From Gemmatimonadota bacterium (GTDB lineage Bacteria > Gemmatimonadota > Gemmatimonadetes > Gemmatimonadales > GWC2-71-9): a stretch of DNA of 61,593 bases. The stretch lies in NCBI GenBank assembly GCA_003221035.1, contig QHUB01000021.1:1-61593 (forward strand), given 5' to 3'. The notes under the pieces were generated by a model that ran no database searches, was not told the origin of the DNA, and saw only the letters and a list, made by a program, of their open reading frames with translations. Shown in pieces: positions 34,527-43,846 of the stretch; the first letter of the stretch is position 1, and the number at the start of each line of letters is the position of its first letter. Both the position numbers and the translations under genes were made by a program.

Positions 34527-37031
34527 TTACGGAACATTCTTCCTCTTCAACCCAAGGAGATTCATAAAGAGCCGGTACGGTCCGGGTATACCGGCCGGCA
34601 GTTGTCGAAAGAAGCTCAGCCCCGTGTACACATAGGTGCCTCGACCGAGCGGCGCGATGAGCAGGCCGCCTTTCAGCTCCGGTGAGGGACTGGGCGGCCC
34701 GGGATCATGCGTCTCGAGCACCGGCGCGTAGGTGGTGTCCCACGTGTGGGCGAAGTAGAGCCCACGCTCCTGGATCCAGCCGCGCCAATCCGCCGCGCCG
34801 ATCTCGTTGGGATAGTGAAATACCGCGCGCGCCGAATCGAGCAGCGTCACCGGCGCGTTCTCGTCGGTCACGCGGTCGTGCGGGCGCGCGATGGTCAACG
34901 GGTAGGGCGCGAAGCCGCCGTCCACGAACGGATACTGCTGATACTGGACGATCACGAGGCCGCCGTTCTTGGCGTAGTCGAGCAGGCGGCCGTTGTTCGC
35001 GACCAGCGCCGGCTCGGTCTCATACGCTCGACTGCCGATGACGATGGCGTCGTAGCGCGAGAGATCGCCCCGCGCGAGCGAATCGGCGCTGATGAGCTCG
35101 ACCGGCACGCCGACCGCGAGCAGCGCCTCAGGCACGCGATCGGCCGCGCCGCGCACGTACCCCACGTGGGAGAGCGCCGGCAGCGCGACGCGCGCCGCGC
35201 GAATCTGCGCGACCGAGGGCTTCGTCAGCGCACGGGGACGGATGTGCGGATAGTCGATGAGCTCGAGCCACCCTGTCCCGCCGCCGGCACGGACGTCGTA
35301 GGTCCCCGGCTTGAGACTGTCCGTGGCGGGCGCTGCCAGACTCACGACCACGCTCCGCGTTTCGTCTTCGCGCGCGAACGCCACGCTGTCGGACGAAACA
35401 GAGGGCCAGCCGGCCGGCGCCGTCACCACCGTGCGGACGTTCGCCGGGCCGCGCGCGCGATTCGTGACCGACATCATGAAGTGGCGTGACTCGTGTGCGT
35501 CGCTCCCCCCGTCGATGGGCCAGAGCAGCTCCTCAGGCGTGATCGCGACCTCGACGTCGCGCGTCACGAACAGCGGCCGCCGGATTTCACCGATCGCCTG
35601 GTCGCGATACCGGTAGACGACCTCGCGTGTTACCGTCACCGGCTCGCCGCCGACGATGAGCCGGACGCGCGCCGTCACGGGCGGCGGCTCAAACGGCAAG
35701 CCACGAACATCGGACGGTGCCCCCGACCAGTCATAGAGGCCGCCGCGATTGGTCAATGGCCGGCGGAGAAAATACGGCTGCGTCCGTTCCGCGTCCTTGG
35801 CGACGGTCAGGGCGAAGCGGCGCGTCTGCAGCGTGCCCGCAGCGACGGTCGGCGCACCGAAATCGATGCGCTCGAGCGCCCATCCCGCCGGCGCCTGGAC
35901 GGACACGCTGTCCACGCGGACCGCGCTGTCTCCCGCATTCCAGATCGTGACTTCGACCTGGAGTCGCTCGCCCGGGACCAGGATACCGTCGTCCGCCGTG
36001 CCGTCGACGGTGAGACCGGCGGCGGTGGCGATCGCGCGCTCGAGCAAACTGCGCTGCACCGAGTCGGCCGCGCCCAGCAGATGGAGCGCGCGCAGGAGAT
36101 AGGGCAGCGAGCCGGCGGGATGCCATGGCGTCAGCGCGCCCCGCGCCGAATCGATGAGTGCGGCGTATCCGGTGACGTGAATCGTGGTGTCGACCCCCGT
36201 AAACATCGAGGACTCACCGTTATTCCCGGCTCCCGGCTCCCGGCTCCCCGTTCCAGGTTTTGTCGCCAGCAACGCAACGCCCGACGTCGCGGGACCGAGT
36301 CGCTGCAACTGGCCCATATCCTGCGAGCGATGCCGGCTCCGGCTCGCCATGGCAATCTGGAAATAGGACTGGCCGAGGATCGGATCGAGCGTGCCGACCG
36401 GGAGGGTGAGTGTGGTGGCGGAGGGATCGCCGCGCGTCGAGCGGTAGAACTTCTGCGGACCGCCCGCGGAGTCGCGCAGCAGATCGAACGCCTGACGCGC
36501 GAGGAGCGCCGACACCTGGTGGTGGCCATGCCCGTCGGCCGGCGTGCCCGAGAACACGGCAATGATGATCTGCGGCTTGAACCGCCGGATCACGTCGAGC
36601 ACGTCCCTGAGGATCGAATCGCGCGGCCAGAAGCGGAACGTCTCGTCCGCGGACTTGGAGAAGCCGAAGTCGTATGCGCGCGTGAAGAACTGCTGCGCGC
36701 CGTCGAGCTGCCGCGCGGCGAGCAACTCTTCGGTGCGGATGATGCCGAGCTCGGGGCCGAGCTCGGGACCGATCAGGTTTTGGCCACCTTCGCCACGCGT
36801 CAGCGACAGGTATGCCGCCTGCGCCCCCATGCCGCGCGACAGCAGCACGAGCAGCTGAGTGTCCTCATCGTCGGGATGGGCGCCGATCATCAGGACCCGC
36901 TTGTTGCTGCCGAGCTGACGCAGGGTCGCGGCCAAAGCCGCGACGCCGCCGGTGCCGGCGGGGGCCAACTGGGCCATCCCGGCAGCGGCGGCGCCTGCAG
37001 TAAGAAGGAGAGCTACGCCAAGCGATCGCAC
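34527..37031 (-). CDS. PIG-L/LmbE-family deacetylase with long C-terminal extension
   Basis: An 834-residue secreted protein. A signal peptide (MRSLGVALLLTAGAAAAGMAQ) precedes a PIG-L domain at residues about 35-260 with the zinc motif GAHPDDEDT and the later DGHGHHQVSA His pair; the family removes acyl groups from N-acetylglucosamine-type substrates. The middle section contains NEW3/NPCBM-like beta-sandwiches (LQVEVTIWNAGDSAVRV). The C-terminal part (YVRGAADRVPEAL...DAIVIGSRAYE) resembles a ThuA/GATase-like fold without the catalytic Cys. The GTG start directly follows the stop of the upstream amidohydrolase. The loop KPGTGSREPGAGNNG is encoded by a heptamer repeat. Confidence 0.88.
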   Translation of the reverse strand: MRSLGVALLLTAGAAAAGMAQLAPAGTGGVAALAATLRQLGSNKRVLMIGAHPDDEDTQLLVLLSRGMGAQAAYLSLTRGEGGQNLIGPELGPELGIIRTEELLAARQLDGAQQFFTRAYDFGFSKSADETFRFWPRDSILRDVLDVIRRFKPQIIIAVFSGTPADGHGHHQVSALLARQAFDLLRDSAGGPQKFYRSTRGDPSATTLTLPVGTLDPILGQSYFQIAMASRSRHRSQDMGQLQRLGPATSGVALLATKPGTGSREPGAGNNGESSMFTGVDTTIHVTGYAALIDSARGALTPWHPAGSLPYLLRALHLLGAADSVQRSLLERAIATAAGLTVDGTADDGILVPGERLQVEVTIWNAGDSAVRVDSVSVQAPAGWALERIDFGAPTVAAGTLQTRRFALTVAKDAERTQPYFLRRPLTNRGGLYDWSGAPSDVRGLPFEPPPVTARVRLIVGGEPVTVTREVVYRYRDQAIGEIRRPLFVTRDVEVAITPEELLWPIDGGSDAHESRHFMMSVTNRARGPANVRTVVTAPAGWPSVSSDSVAFAREDETRSVVVSLAAPATDSLKPGTYDVRAGGGTGWLELIDYPHIRPRALTKPSVAQIRAARVALPALSHVGYVRGAADRVPEALLAVGVPVELISADSLARGDLSRYDAIVIGSRAYETEPALVANNGRLLDYAKNGGLVIVQYQQYPFVDGGFAPYPLTIARPHDRVTDENAPVTLLDSARAVFHYPNEIGAADWRGWIQERGLYFAHTWDTTYAPVLETHDPGPPSPSPELKGGLLIAPLGRGTYVYTGLSFFRQLPAGIPGPYRLFMNLLGLKRKNVP
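36224..36251. repeat. TCCCGGC heptamer array inside PIG-L gene
   Basis: Three perfect TCCCGGC units plus a degenerate fourth (TCCCCGT), in frame within the PIG-L gene just after its catalytic domain. They encode the Gly/Ser/Arg/Pro loop GSREPGAG. Confidence 0.8.
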
Positions 37032-38303
37032 TTATGGGGAAAGATAGACGGCGCCACCCTTCATAACGAACCTGACCCGTTGCAGTTCCGTGATATCCCG
37101 CGTCGGATCGCCCGCAACGGCGATGATGTCAGCATATAGTCCGGGCGCGATCGATCCGAAGTTCTGGTCCTGGCCCAGCAGCGCCGCCGCCACCGACGTC
37201 CCCGACTGAATCGCCTGCATCGGCGTCATGCCGTACTGCACGTAATACTCGAATTCTCTGGCTTCATTGATCTCCGTCCAGGGGAAACCGCCGGCGTCCG
37301 TGCCCATGACGATCTTGACGCCCTTCTTGAGCGCCCGGCCGAACGCCTTGCGCTCGAGATTGACGAGCGCGACCCACACCCCGCCGCGCGCGACCACATG
37401 TGCGCCGACGGTCACGGTGGGCACCCAGTAGACGTTGTTGCGCACCATCACGTCCATCAGCGAGTCGGTCAGTCCGTCGCCGTGCTCGATGGAATTGACG
37501 CCCGCGCGCAGCGCGGCGGCAATGCCGTCGGACCCGATCGCGTGCGCCGCAACCGGACGTCCGATCCGGTGCGCCTCGTCCACGATCGCCTTCGCTTCCG
37601 CATCGGTGAAGTTGACCCAGCTGTGCAGCACGCTGTCCGGCGTGAAGTAGTAGCGGCGGTCGCTGTAGTACTTGAGCCAGTCCGCGCCGTGCTGCACCTG
37701 CTGCCGCACCGCGAGCCGGGCGTTATCCACGCCGTCGACCGGCTGCACACCGTGCGGCAGCTCGAGCTCCCAGTTGTCGGTGGTGATCGGATACATCCCG
37801 GTCGGCGCCATCGCCCGCGTCGCGGCGAACACGCGGGGGCCGGGGATCTCGCCGCGATCGATCGCGTGCTTCACATCCACGTCGGCATACATCGCGCCCT
37901 CGGTCTCGAGATCGCGGATCGCGGTAAAGCCGTGCTCCAGCGCGATCCGCGCATTGCGCGCCGCCAGGATCGCGCGATACGCCGTCGATTCGGTGAGGAG
38001 CTGATCGTTGTAGTCCTGTGAGGTGACGTCGCCCTGCAGAAGCAGATGGGTGTGGGCGTCGATCATTCCCGGAAGCACCGTCATCTGGCCGAGATCGATC
38101 ACGCGAGCGGTGGCCGCCTGCGCCTGGATCTGGGCGACCGGCCCCACGGCCTTGATGCGTTCCCCTTCTATCAGAATGCCCACGTTGTTCTGGACCTGCT
38201 GCGAACGGCCGTCGATCAAACGGCCGGCTTTGATCAGGACCTGCTGGGGCGGTGACACCGCCGCCTGTACCACGAGCGCGAGCGAGAGCGCGAACACGAG
38301 CAT
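37032..38303 (-). CDS. Secreted amidohydrolase (imidazolonepropionase/prolidase-like)
   Basis: A roughly 420-residue amidohydrolase with a signal peptide (FALSLALVVQAAVS). Ligands are visible in order: LPGMIDAHTHLLL, GADWLKYYSDRRYY with the probable carboxylated Lys, VAAHAIGSDG, SIEHGDGL and MGTDAGGFPW. The C-terminal LGSIAPGLYADIIAVAGDP is the usual beta-sandwich return. These proteins often hydrolyse cyclic imides or N-acyl/dipeptide substrates. The ATG at 38303 sits only 1 nt after GGAG, whereas a GTG at 38297 has ideal 7-nt spacing, so the start may be six bases later. A strong hairpin lies immediately upstream. Confidence 0.9.
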   Translation of the reverse strand: MLVFALSLALVVQAAVSPPQQVLIKAGRLIDGRSQQVQNNVGILIEGERIKAVGPVAQIQAQAATARVIDLGQMTVLPGMIDAHTHLLLQGDVTSQDYNDQLLTESTAYRAILAARNARIALEHGFTAIRDLETEGAMYADVDVKHAIDRGEIPGPRVFAATRAMAPTGMYPITTDNWELELPHGVQPVDGVDNARLAVRQQVQHGADWLKYYSDRRYYFTPDSVLHSWVNFTDAEAKAIVDEAHRIGRPVAAHAIGSDGIAAALRAGVNSIEHGDGLTDSLMDVMVRNNVYWVPTVTVGAHVVARGGVWVALVNLERKAFGRALKKGVKIVMGTDAGGFPWTEINEAREFEYYVQYGMTPMQAIQSGTSVAAALLGQDQNFGSIAPGLYADIIAVAGDPTRDITELQRVRFVMKGGAVYLSP

Positions 38304-38314
38304 GCTCCAAAAGA

Positions 38315-38348
38315 AAACGGGACGGGAGAACTTAGCCCCGTCCCGTTT
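38315..38348 (-). terminator. Intrinsic-terminator-like hairpin between M16 peptidase and amidohydrolase genes
   Basis: A perfect 12-bp stem (AAACGGGACGGG / CCCGTCCCGTTT) with a 10-nt loop, followed on the minus strand by TCTTTT. It lies 15 bp after the M16 stop but only 11 bp before the amidohydrolase ATG. Confidence 0.85.
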
Positions 38349-38363
38349 CCCCGACCACCCGCG

Positions 38364-41147
38364 TCAGTCTCGGGACGCCAGCGGTTTGCCGTCCGCATCC
38401 AGGAACCGGATCTCTCCAAAATTCAGCTCCCGAATCCCGGCCTCGATCTTGGCCCGGTCGCCCACGATCACCCACACGAGGTGATCGGGCCGGATTGTCT
38501 CCTGCGCCGCGCCGGTGGCGTCTGCGAGCGTCAGCGCGCGAATGCGCTGCGCGTACGTGTCGAAGTAGCGGTCGTCGAGACCGTACGTCACCATCTGCTC
38601 GAGCGACCCCTGCACCGCATCCATCGTCTCCCAGTTGCCCGGCAGGGTGAGTGTGAGGTTCGCCTGTGCCTTGCTGAGCTCGTCCTGCGTGACCGGCTTC
38701 GGCCCAAGGATCCCGCGCAGCTCCTTATCCAGTTCGATCATCGACTCCTTCGTCTTGTCGGTCTGCACCGGCGCGTACGCGATGAACGGACGCTGGCCCC
38801 GCGCGTCCCAGACCAGCGTGAACGCGCCGTAGGACCAGTGCTTGTCCTCGCGCAGGTTCATGTTGACGCGCGACGTGAACTGCCCGCCGAGCAGCGACGT
38901 CATCGCCTCGATCGCGTACTCGTGCGGATTCGCTTTCGGCGCCGCCAGATTGCCGGCGAAGATGATCGACTGCTCCGAACCCGGACGATCGAGGATGTAG
39001 ACGAGCGGGCGCGGCTGATCAGGAACCGTGCTCACGTTCTTCTGCGGCACGTCGCCGGCCTGCCAGCCGCTGAACAGTCGGGCGAGCTTCGGCTGTATCT
39101 CTTTGAGGGAGATGTCGCCGACGATGACCAGCGTTGCGTGATTCGGCTTGAACCAGGTCCGATGGAAGCGCACGAGATCGTCCCGGATCATGCGCGAGAC
39201 GGCGTCCGCGGTGCCCGATCCCGTCAATGGATTGCCGTACGCGTGATTGGCCCCATACAGGAGCTGCGGGAAGACGCGCAGCGCCATCTGTACCGGCTGC
39301 ACCTTCTCGCGCTGAATGCGCGCGAGACGCTGGCGTTGCTGGCGCTGGAAGTCGGCCTGCGGGAACGACGGATGGAGGATCACGTCGGCGAAAATGTCGA
39401 GCGAGGCGTCCAGCTTGTCTTTCAGCGCCGACAGCGACACGCTCGACACGTCGAGCTGCGACCCCGTGAACAGCTCGGCGCCGAGCTGCGACAGGGTGTC
39501 ACTGATTTGAAGGGCCGTGCGCCTTGTCGTGCCTTCGTCCAGCATATCGAGCGTCATACTCGCCGTCCCCGGCGTGGCGAACTGATCGGCCGCGTAGCCG
39601 GCGTCCACGAGCAGCGTCATGTTCACCTGCGGGATCGCATGGCGCTCCGCGAGCACGATCTTGAGGCCGTTGGGCAACGTCGCCCGCGCGACTTCCGGGA
39701 AGCGCGCGTCGGGCGGCGTACCGGCTGCCGGCAGCTTCGAGCGGTCGGCGCCGCCCGCCACGACGTCATAGGTCGGATAGGGATGAACCTCGACGACCAG
39801 GTCGCCGTCGCTCAGCCAGCGCGCGGCCGCCGAGCGGAGATTCTCCGCCGTCGCGGAGGCGATACGCTGCCGCGTCACCTGATAGTGATCGGCGTTGCCG
39901 GCGTACGCTTCGTTCATCGCCAGCACATCCGACTTGCCGCCGAACCCGCCGATCCGCTCGATCCCGCGAATGAAGTTGGCGCGACTCTGCGTCTTCACGC
40001 GCCGCAGCTCGCTCGCCGTCGGCCCGGTGCGGATGAAGCGCGCGACCTCTTCGTCGATGGCGCGCTCGACCCGGACCAGGTCGCCGCCCGGTTTTGCCGT
40101 CGCGCGAATCACCACCTGACCGCCGATCTCGCGCAGGTCCACATAGGCGGCGACATCGGTGGCGATCTGCTCGTCATAGACGAGCCGCTTGTACAATCGC
40201 GACGTCTTGCCCGCGGAGAGGACGTCGGTCACGAGGTCGAGATAGTCGCCGTCCGCGGATCCGAACTGCGGAACGTTCCACTCCTTATAGATGCGCGCTT
40301 GCGGGACGCGGTCCTGCATCACTTCCCGATGCGTGCCTGTGCGCTTCGCGATCCACACGTCCTGCTTCGCAATCGGCGGTGTCGCAGGGATGTCGCCGAA
40401 GTACTGCTCGACTTTCTGCCGGGCGACTTCGGGTGTGATGTCGCCCGCCAGCACGATGACCGCGTTGTTCGGGCCGTAGTAGGTGCGGAACCAGTTCTTG
40501 ACGTCCTCCACGGAAGCGGCGTTCAGGTCTTCCATCGACCCGATCACGGTCCACGAGTACGGATGCCCGGGCGGATACGCGCCCTCGGCCATGAGCAGGT
40601 TCACTTTCCCGTACGGCTGATTCTCGCCCTGGCGTTTTTCATTCTGTACGACGCCGCGCTGCTCATTGACTCTCGCGGAGTCGATCACGCCGAGCAGGTG
40701 CCCCATGCGGTCCGATTCCATCCAGAGCGCGACGTCGAGGGCCGTCGTCGGGACGTTCTCGAAGTAATTGGTGCGGTCGTTGTTGGTGGTGCCATTCTGA
40801 TCGGTCGCGCCGATGCGCTCGAACGGCTGGAAGTAGTCGTCGTTGAAGTGCTCGCTGCCGTTGAACATCAGGTGCTCGAACAGGTGGGCGAACCCGGTCC
40901 GGCCCGGCTTTTCATTTTTCGAGCCGACGTGGTACCAGATGTTGACGGCCACGATCGGCGCCTTGTGGTCTTCATGGACCAGCAGCGTCAGGCCGTTCTT
41001 CAGCACGAACCGCTGGTACGGTATGGTGATCGCCGGGGCCGGCGGCGCCGCCGGCGGGGCTTTCCGGGTAGGAGCGGGACGCTGCGCAGGTGCCGCTGTG
41101 GCAGACACGATGCCTAGCGCCAATAAGGCGAACCCTATACGGGGCAT
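38364..41147 (-). CDS. M16-family zinc metallopeptidase, two-module
   Basis: A 927-residue pitrilysin-type peptidase. A signal peptide (MPRIGFALLALGIVSATAAPAQ) precedes an active N-terminal M16 module whose inverted zinc motif HLFEH (residues 88-92) is followed by ERGVVQNEKRQ with the third ligand Glu. A C-terminal half (about 490-900) has the M16C fold (GGQFTSRVNMNLREDKHWSYGAF) but no zinc motif. This is the usual periplasmic architecture with one catalytic and one binding module. A good ribosome-binding site (GAAGGAG, 7 nt) precedes the ATG. It is divergent from the acyl-CoA dehydrogenase gene. Confidence 0.95.
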   Translation of the reverse strand: MPRIGFALLALGIVSATAAPAQRPAPTRKAPPAAPPAPAITIPYQRFVLKNGLTLLVHEDHKAPIVAVNIWYHVGSKNEKPGRTGFAHLFEHLMFNGSEHFNDDYFQPFERIGATDQNGTTNNDRTNYFENVPTTALDVALWMESDRMGHLLGVIDSARVNEQRGVVQNEKRQGENQPYGKVNLLMAEGAYPPGHPYSWTVIGSMEDLNAASVEDVKNWFRTYYGPNNAVIVLAGDITPEVARQKVEQYFGDIPATPPIAKQDVWIAKRTGTHREVMQDRVPQARIYKEWNVPQFGSADGDYLDLVTDVLSAGKTSRLYKRLVYDEQIATDVAAYVDLREIGGQVVIRATAKPGGDLVRVERAIDEEVARFIRTGPTASELRRVKTQSRANFIRGIERIGGFGGKSDVLAMNEAYAGNADHYQVTRQRIASATAENLRSAAARWLSDGDLVVEVHPYPTYDVVAGGADRSKLPAAGTPPDARFPEVARATLPNGLKIVLAERHAIPQVNMTLLVDAGYAADQFATPGTASMTLDMLDEGTTRRTALQISDTLSQLGAELFTGSQLDVSSVSLSALKDKLDASLDIFADVILHPSFPQADFQRQQRQRLARIQREKVQPVQMALRVFPQLLYGANHAYGNPLTGSGTADAVSRMIRDDLVRFHRTWFKPNHATLVIVGDISLKEIQPKLARLFSGWQAGDVPQKNVSTVPDQPRPLVYILDRPGSEQSIIFAGNLAAPKANPHEYAIEAMTSLLGGQFTSRVNMNLREDKHWSYGAFTLVWDARGQRPFIAYAPVQTDKTKESMIELDKELRGILGPKPVTQDELSKAQANLTLTLPGNWETMDAVQGSLEQMVTYGLDDRYFDTYAQRIRALTLADATGAAQETIRPDHLVWVIVGDRAKIEAGIRELNFGEIRFLDADGKPLASRD

Positions 41148-41214
41148 GGGGAAGCTCCTTCATGAAAAAGCTGACGGCGGGCTGAACGACGTGAAGATAT
41201 TACATTTAGACACG

Positions 41215-43080
41215 ATGGCTACCCTGGCCGAACCCAAACGGAAAATCAGCGCCGAAGAGGCGCGGGAAGTCGCCGAGGCGGCGCGCGAGGAGCAGTGGCA
41301 AGCGCCCAGCTTTGTCCGGGAGCTCTTCCTGGGCAACCTGCGGATGGACCTGATCCATCCCTACCCCGAGCAGGATCCCGACGAGATCGCCCGCGCCAAA
41401 CCGTTCCTCGACAAACTCGCCCGCTTTCTGCGTGAAGACGTAGACTCCGACAAAATCGACCGCGAAGGCGAGATCCCTCAGGACGTCATCGACGGGCTGC
41501 GCAAGCTCGGCGCGTTCGGCATCAAGATTCCGCGCGAGTACGGCGGCCTCGGGCTGTCGCAGCTCTCGTACATGAAGGCGATCGAGCTCGTGTCGTCGGT
41601 GGACGGCTCGCTCACGGCGCTGCTCTCGGCGCACCAATCGATCGGGTTGCCGCAGCCGCTGAAGCTATTCGGCAGCGAGGAGCAGAAAAAGAGATTCTTT
41701 CCGCGGCTTGCGAAGGGCGCCATTTCGGCGTTCGCGCTGACGGAGGAAAATGTCGGATCGGATCCCGCGGCGATGGAGACCACCGCAATCCGCGACGATG
41801 ATGAGTGGGTTCTGAACGGCGAGAAGCTGTGGTGCACCAACGGGACCAAGGCCGAGCTGCTCGTCGTGATGGCGCGGACGCCGTCGACGATGGTCAAGGG
41901 CCGCGAGAAGAAGCAGATCACCGCGTTCATCGTCGAGACGGACTGGCCGGGCGTCGAAGTGGTGTACCGCTGCCACTTCATGGGCCTGAAGGCGCTCTAC
42001 AACGGCGTGATCCGCTTCACCAACGTGCGCGTCCCGAAGGAGAACGTGCTCTGGGGTGAGGGCAAGGGTCTCAAGCTCGCGTTGGTGACGCTCAACACCG
42101 GCCGGTTGACGCTCCCGATTTCCGCCGTTGCGGCCGGCAAGCGTTGCCTGGAAATCTCGCGGCGCTGGGCGGCCGAGCGCGTGCAGTGGGGGCGGCCGAT
42201 CGGCCAGCACGACGCGATCGCGCAGAAGATCGGCTCCATGGCCGCGAACACGCTGGCGATGGAGGCGGTCGCCGAGCTGTGCGGCGCCATGGCGGAGCGC
42301 GGCGGCTACGACATCCGGCTCGAAGCGGCCATCGCCAAGCTGTACAACTCCGAGGCCGGCTGGCAGATCATCGATGACACCCTGCAGATTCGCGGCGGGC
42401 GCGGGTACGAGACGGCGGATTCCCTGCGCGCGCGCGGGGAAGCGCCCGTGCCGGTCGAGCGCATCATGCGCGACTTCCGCATCAACCTGATCTTCGAAGG
42501 ATCATCGGAGATCATGCATCTATTCATCGCGCGCGAAGCCGTGGACAAACATCTGCAGGTCGCGGGGGACGTCGTGATGCCCGGCAAGACGACGCAGGAG
42601 CGCCTTGCCGGCCTCGCGCGCTCGGCGGGCTTCTACGGCTGGTGGTACCCGACGCGCTGGCTCGGCTGGAGTTTGTGGCCGCGCTATTCCGAGTTCGGCA
42701 AGCTCGCGAAGCACGTGCGCTTTGTGGAGCGCAGCTGCCGGCGCCTGGCGCGCAGCGTGTTCCATTCGATGATCCGGTTCGGGCCGAAGCTCGAGCTGCG
42801 CCAGTCGGTGTTGTTCCGGCTCGTGGACGTCGCGGCCGAGCTATTCGCCATGGCGGCGACCTGCTCGCGCGCGCAGAAGCTCTACGAGCGCGATCGCACG
42901 ACGGGCGCGCGGGCGGTGAAGCTGGCAGACTTGTTCTGCCGCCAAGCCAGACGCCGTGTGCGCTCCAAGTTCAACGGTCTACGGCGGAATGAGGATGTGC
43001 CGACGTACCGGTTTGCGCAGGAGATTCTGGCTGGCGAACACCGCTGGCTGGAAAAGGACATCGTCGAGCTGGAATCCTGA
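41215..43080 (+). CDS. Acyl-CoA dehydrogenase, long (ACAD9/VLCAD-like) form
   Basis: A 621-residue FAD acyl-CoA dehydrogenase for fatty-acid beta-oxidation. FALTEENVGSDPAAMETTA, LNGEKLWCTNG, QIRGGRGYETADSL and LIFEGSSEIMHLFIAREA (the Glu aligns with the catalytic base) are present. A further roughly 180 residues follow the normal core, as in VLCAD/ACAD9-type enzymes whose C-terminus binds membranes; the segment contains basic and aromatic stretches (GFYGWWYPTRWLGWSLWPRY). The ATG at 41215 is the start best supported by alignment to the family N-terminus. Confidence 0.94.
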   Translation: MATLAEPKRKISAEEAREVAEAAREEQWQAPSFVRELFLGNLRMDLIHPYPEQDPDEIARAKPFLDKLARFLREDVDSDKIDREGEIPQDVIDGLRKLGAFGIKIPREYGGLGLSQLSYMKAIELVSSVDGSLTALLSAHQSIGLPQPLKLFGSEEQKKRFFPRLAKGAISAFALTEENVGSDPAAMETTAIRDDDEWVLNGEKLWCTNGTKAELLVVMARTPSTMVKGREKKQITAFIVETDWPGVEVVYRCHFMGLKALYNGVIRFTNVRVPKENVLWGEGKGLKLALVTLNTGRLTLPISAVAAGKRCLEISRRWAAERVQWGRPIGQHDAIAQKIGSMAANTLAMEAVAELCGAMAERGGYDIRLEAAIAKLYNSEAGWQIIDDTLQIRGGRGYETADSLRARGEAPVPVERIMRDFRINLIFEGSSEIMHLFIAREAVDKHLQVAGDVVMPGKTTQERLAGLARSAGFYGWWYPTRWLGWSLWPRYSEFGKLAKHVRFVERSCRRLARSVFHSMIRFGPKLELRQSVLFRLVDVAAELFAMAATCSRAQKLYERDRTTGARAVKLADLFCRQARRRVRSKFNGLRRNEDVPTYRFAQEILAGEHRWLEKDIVELES

Positions 43081-43098
43081 ACGCCGGCACGAGGCGCG

Positions 43099-43833
43099 CT
43101 ACGCGGCCTCGTGGGCGATCATGATACTCCGCAAGCGGTCAGCGCCATCGGCGCCGGCATCACCATACGGCGACGGGTGGCCTTCCTGCTCCATCACCAC
43201 ACTCGGACACACGAGCGGATACTGCCGCGCCCGGATGCGATCGGCCGCCGGCTGAGCAGCCACCGGTGTCGCAATCACGACCTCGCGAGCGCCGAGTCCT
43301 TGAGCGGCCTTGGCCGCGGCGAGCGCCTTCCACGGCCACACGATCTGCCCGTCCACGACCACCGCGGTGCGGCCCTCGAGCTTTTTGACGGGACGCTGCG
43401 TGCGATACAGCACGAGATCCTGCTTGACCCGTGCGCGTGACTCGTCGATCGCCGCCTGCAGCTTCTCGAGCAGGTTCATCCCCGGCTGGAAGTCGGGATC
43501 CATCTCCGCGGGTGCCGTCTCGGCCATGGCGCCGATGGGGGCGAGATTGGCGCCAAGTTTGATGAAGGACGCAACGATGACGTCGAATTGCGCGCCCATG
43601 GCGCGGGCCGCGTGCGCCGCGATTTCAACGCCTTCCGGGGTAATGCCAAGAAGAATGCAGGATTGGTAACCGCGGGACGCGAGCTGTTGGCCCAGCAGGG
43701 CGCCGGCGCTCGAACGCGTTGGGTAGAGACTGGGTCTTGGTTGCGCCACAATGGCCAAGATAGGATGACGGGACGGGACGGTAAAGGACGTCTCTTCCCA
43801 TCCGATTCGCGTTATCTTTTCCCGCTCAAACAT
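43099..43833 (-). CDS. Phosphoribosyltransferase-like protein with degenerate PRPP loop
   Basis: A 244-residue protein resembling bacterial PRTase-fold proteins: SSAGALLGQQLASRGYQSCILLGITPEGVEIAAHAARAMGAQFDVIVA corresponds to the N-terminal block, with SFIKLGA where a KLG motif is expected. AVVVDGQIVWPWKALAAAKAAQGLGAREVVIATPVA corresponds to the PRPP-binding strand. The PRPP loop, normally VDDGIATGAT, here reads VDGQIVWPWKA, so catalysis is doubtful. The first about 30 codons include a GACGG repeat and may be leader; a TTG further in is an alternative start. It is divergent from citrate synthase, 13 bp away. Confidence 0.7.
   Translation of the reverse strand: MFEREKITRIGWEETSFTVPSRHPILAIVAQPRPSLYPTRSSAGALLGQQLASRGYQSCILLGITPEGVEIAAHAARAMGAQFDVIVASFIKLGANLAPIGAMAETAPAEMDPDFQPGMNLLEKLQAAIDESRARVKQDLVLYRTQRPVKKLEGRTAVVVDGQIVWPWKALAAAKAAQGLGAREVVIATPVAAQPAADRIRARQYPLVCPSVVMEQEGHPSPYGDAGADGADRLRSIMIAHEAA
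43767..43790. repeat. GACGG pentamer repeat near the phosphoribosyltransferase-like start
   Basis: GACGG three times in tandem, then TAAAGGACG, at the 5' end of the phosphoribosyltransferase-like gene and 60-80 bp upstream of the citrate synthase start. It has the same GGACGGTA core as the arrays at 3417 and 50306. Confidence 0.65.
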
Positions 43834-43846
43834 TCAGGACACCGTA

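Noticed and set aside
38481-41117. Long plus-strand open frame (over 870 codons) antisense to the M16 peptidase
   Set aside because: Composition is Arg/His-rich without any recognisable domain; the minus strand encodes a complete M16 protein with signal peptide and zinc motif. The open frame is a by-product of high GC.
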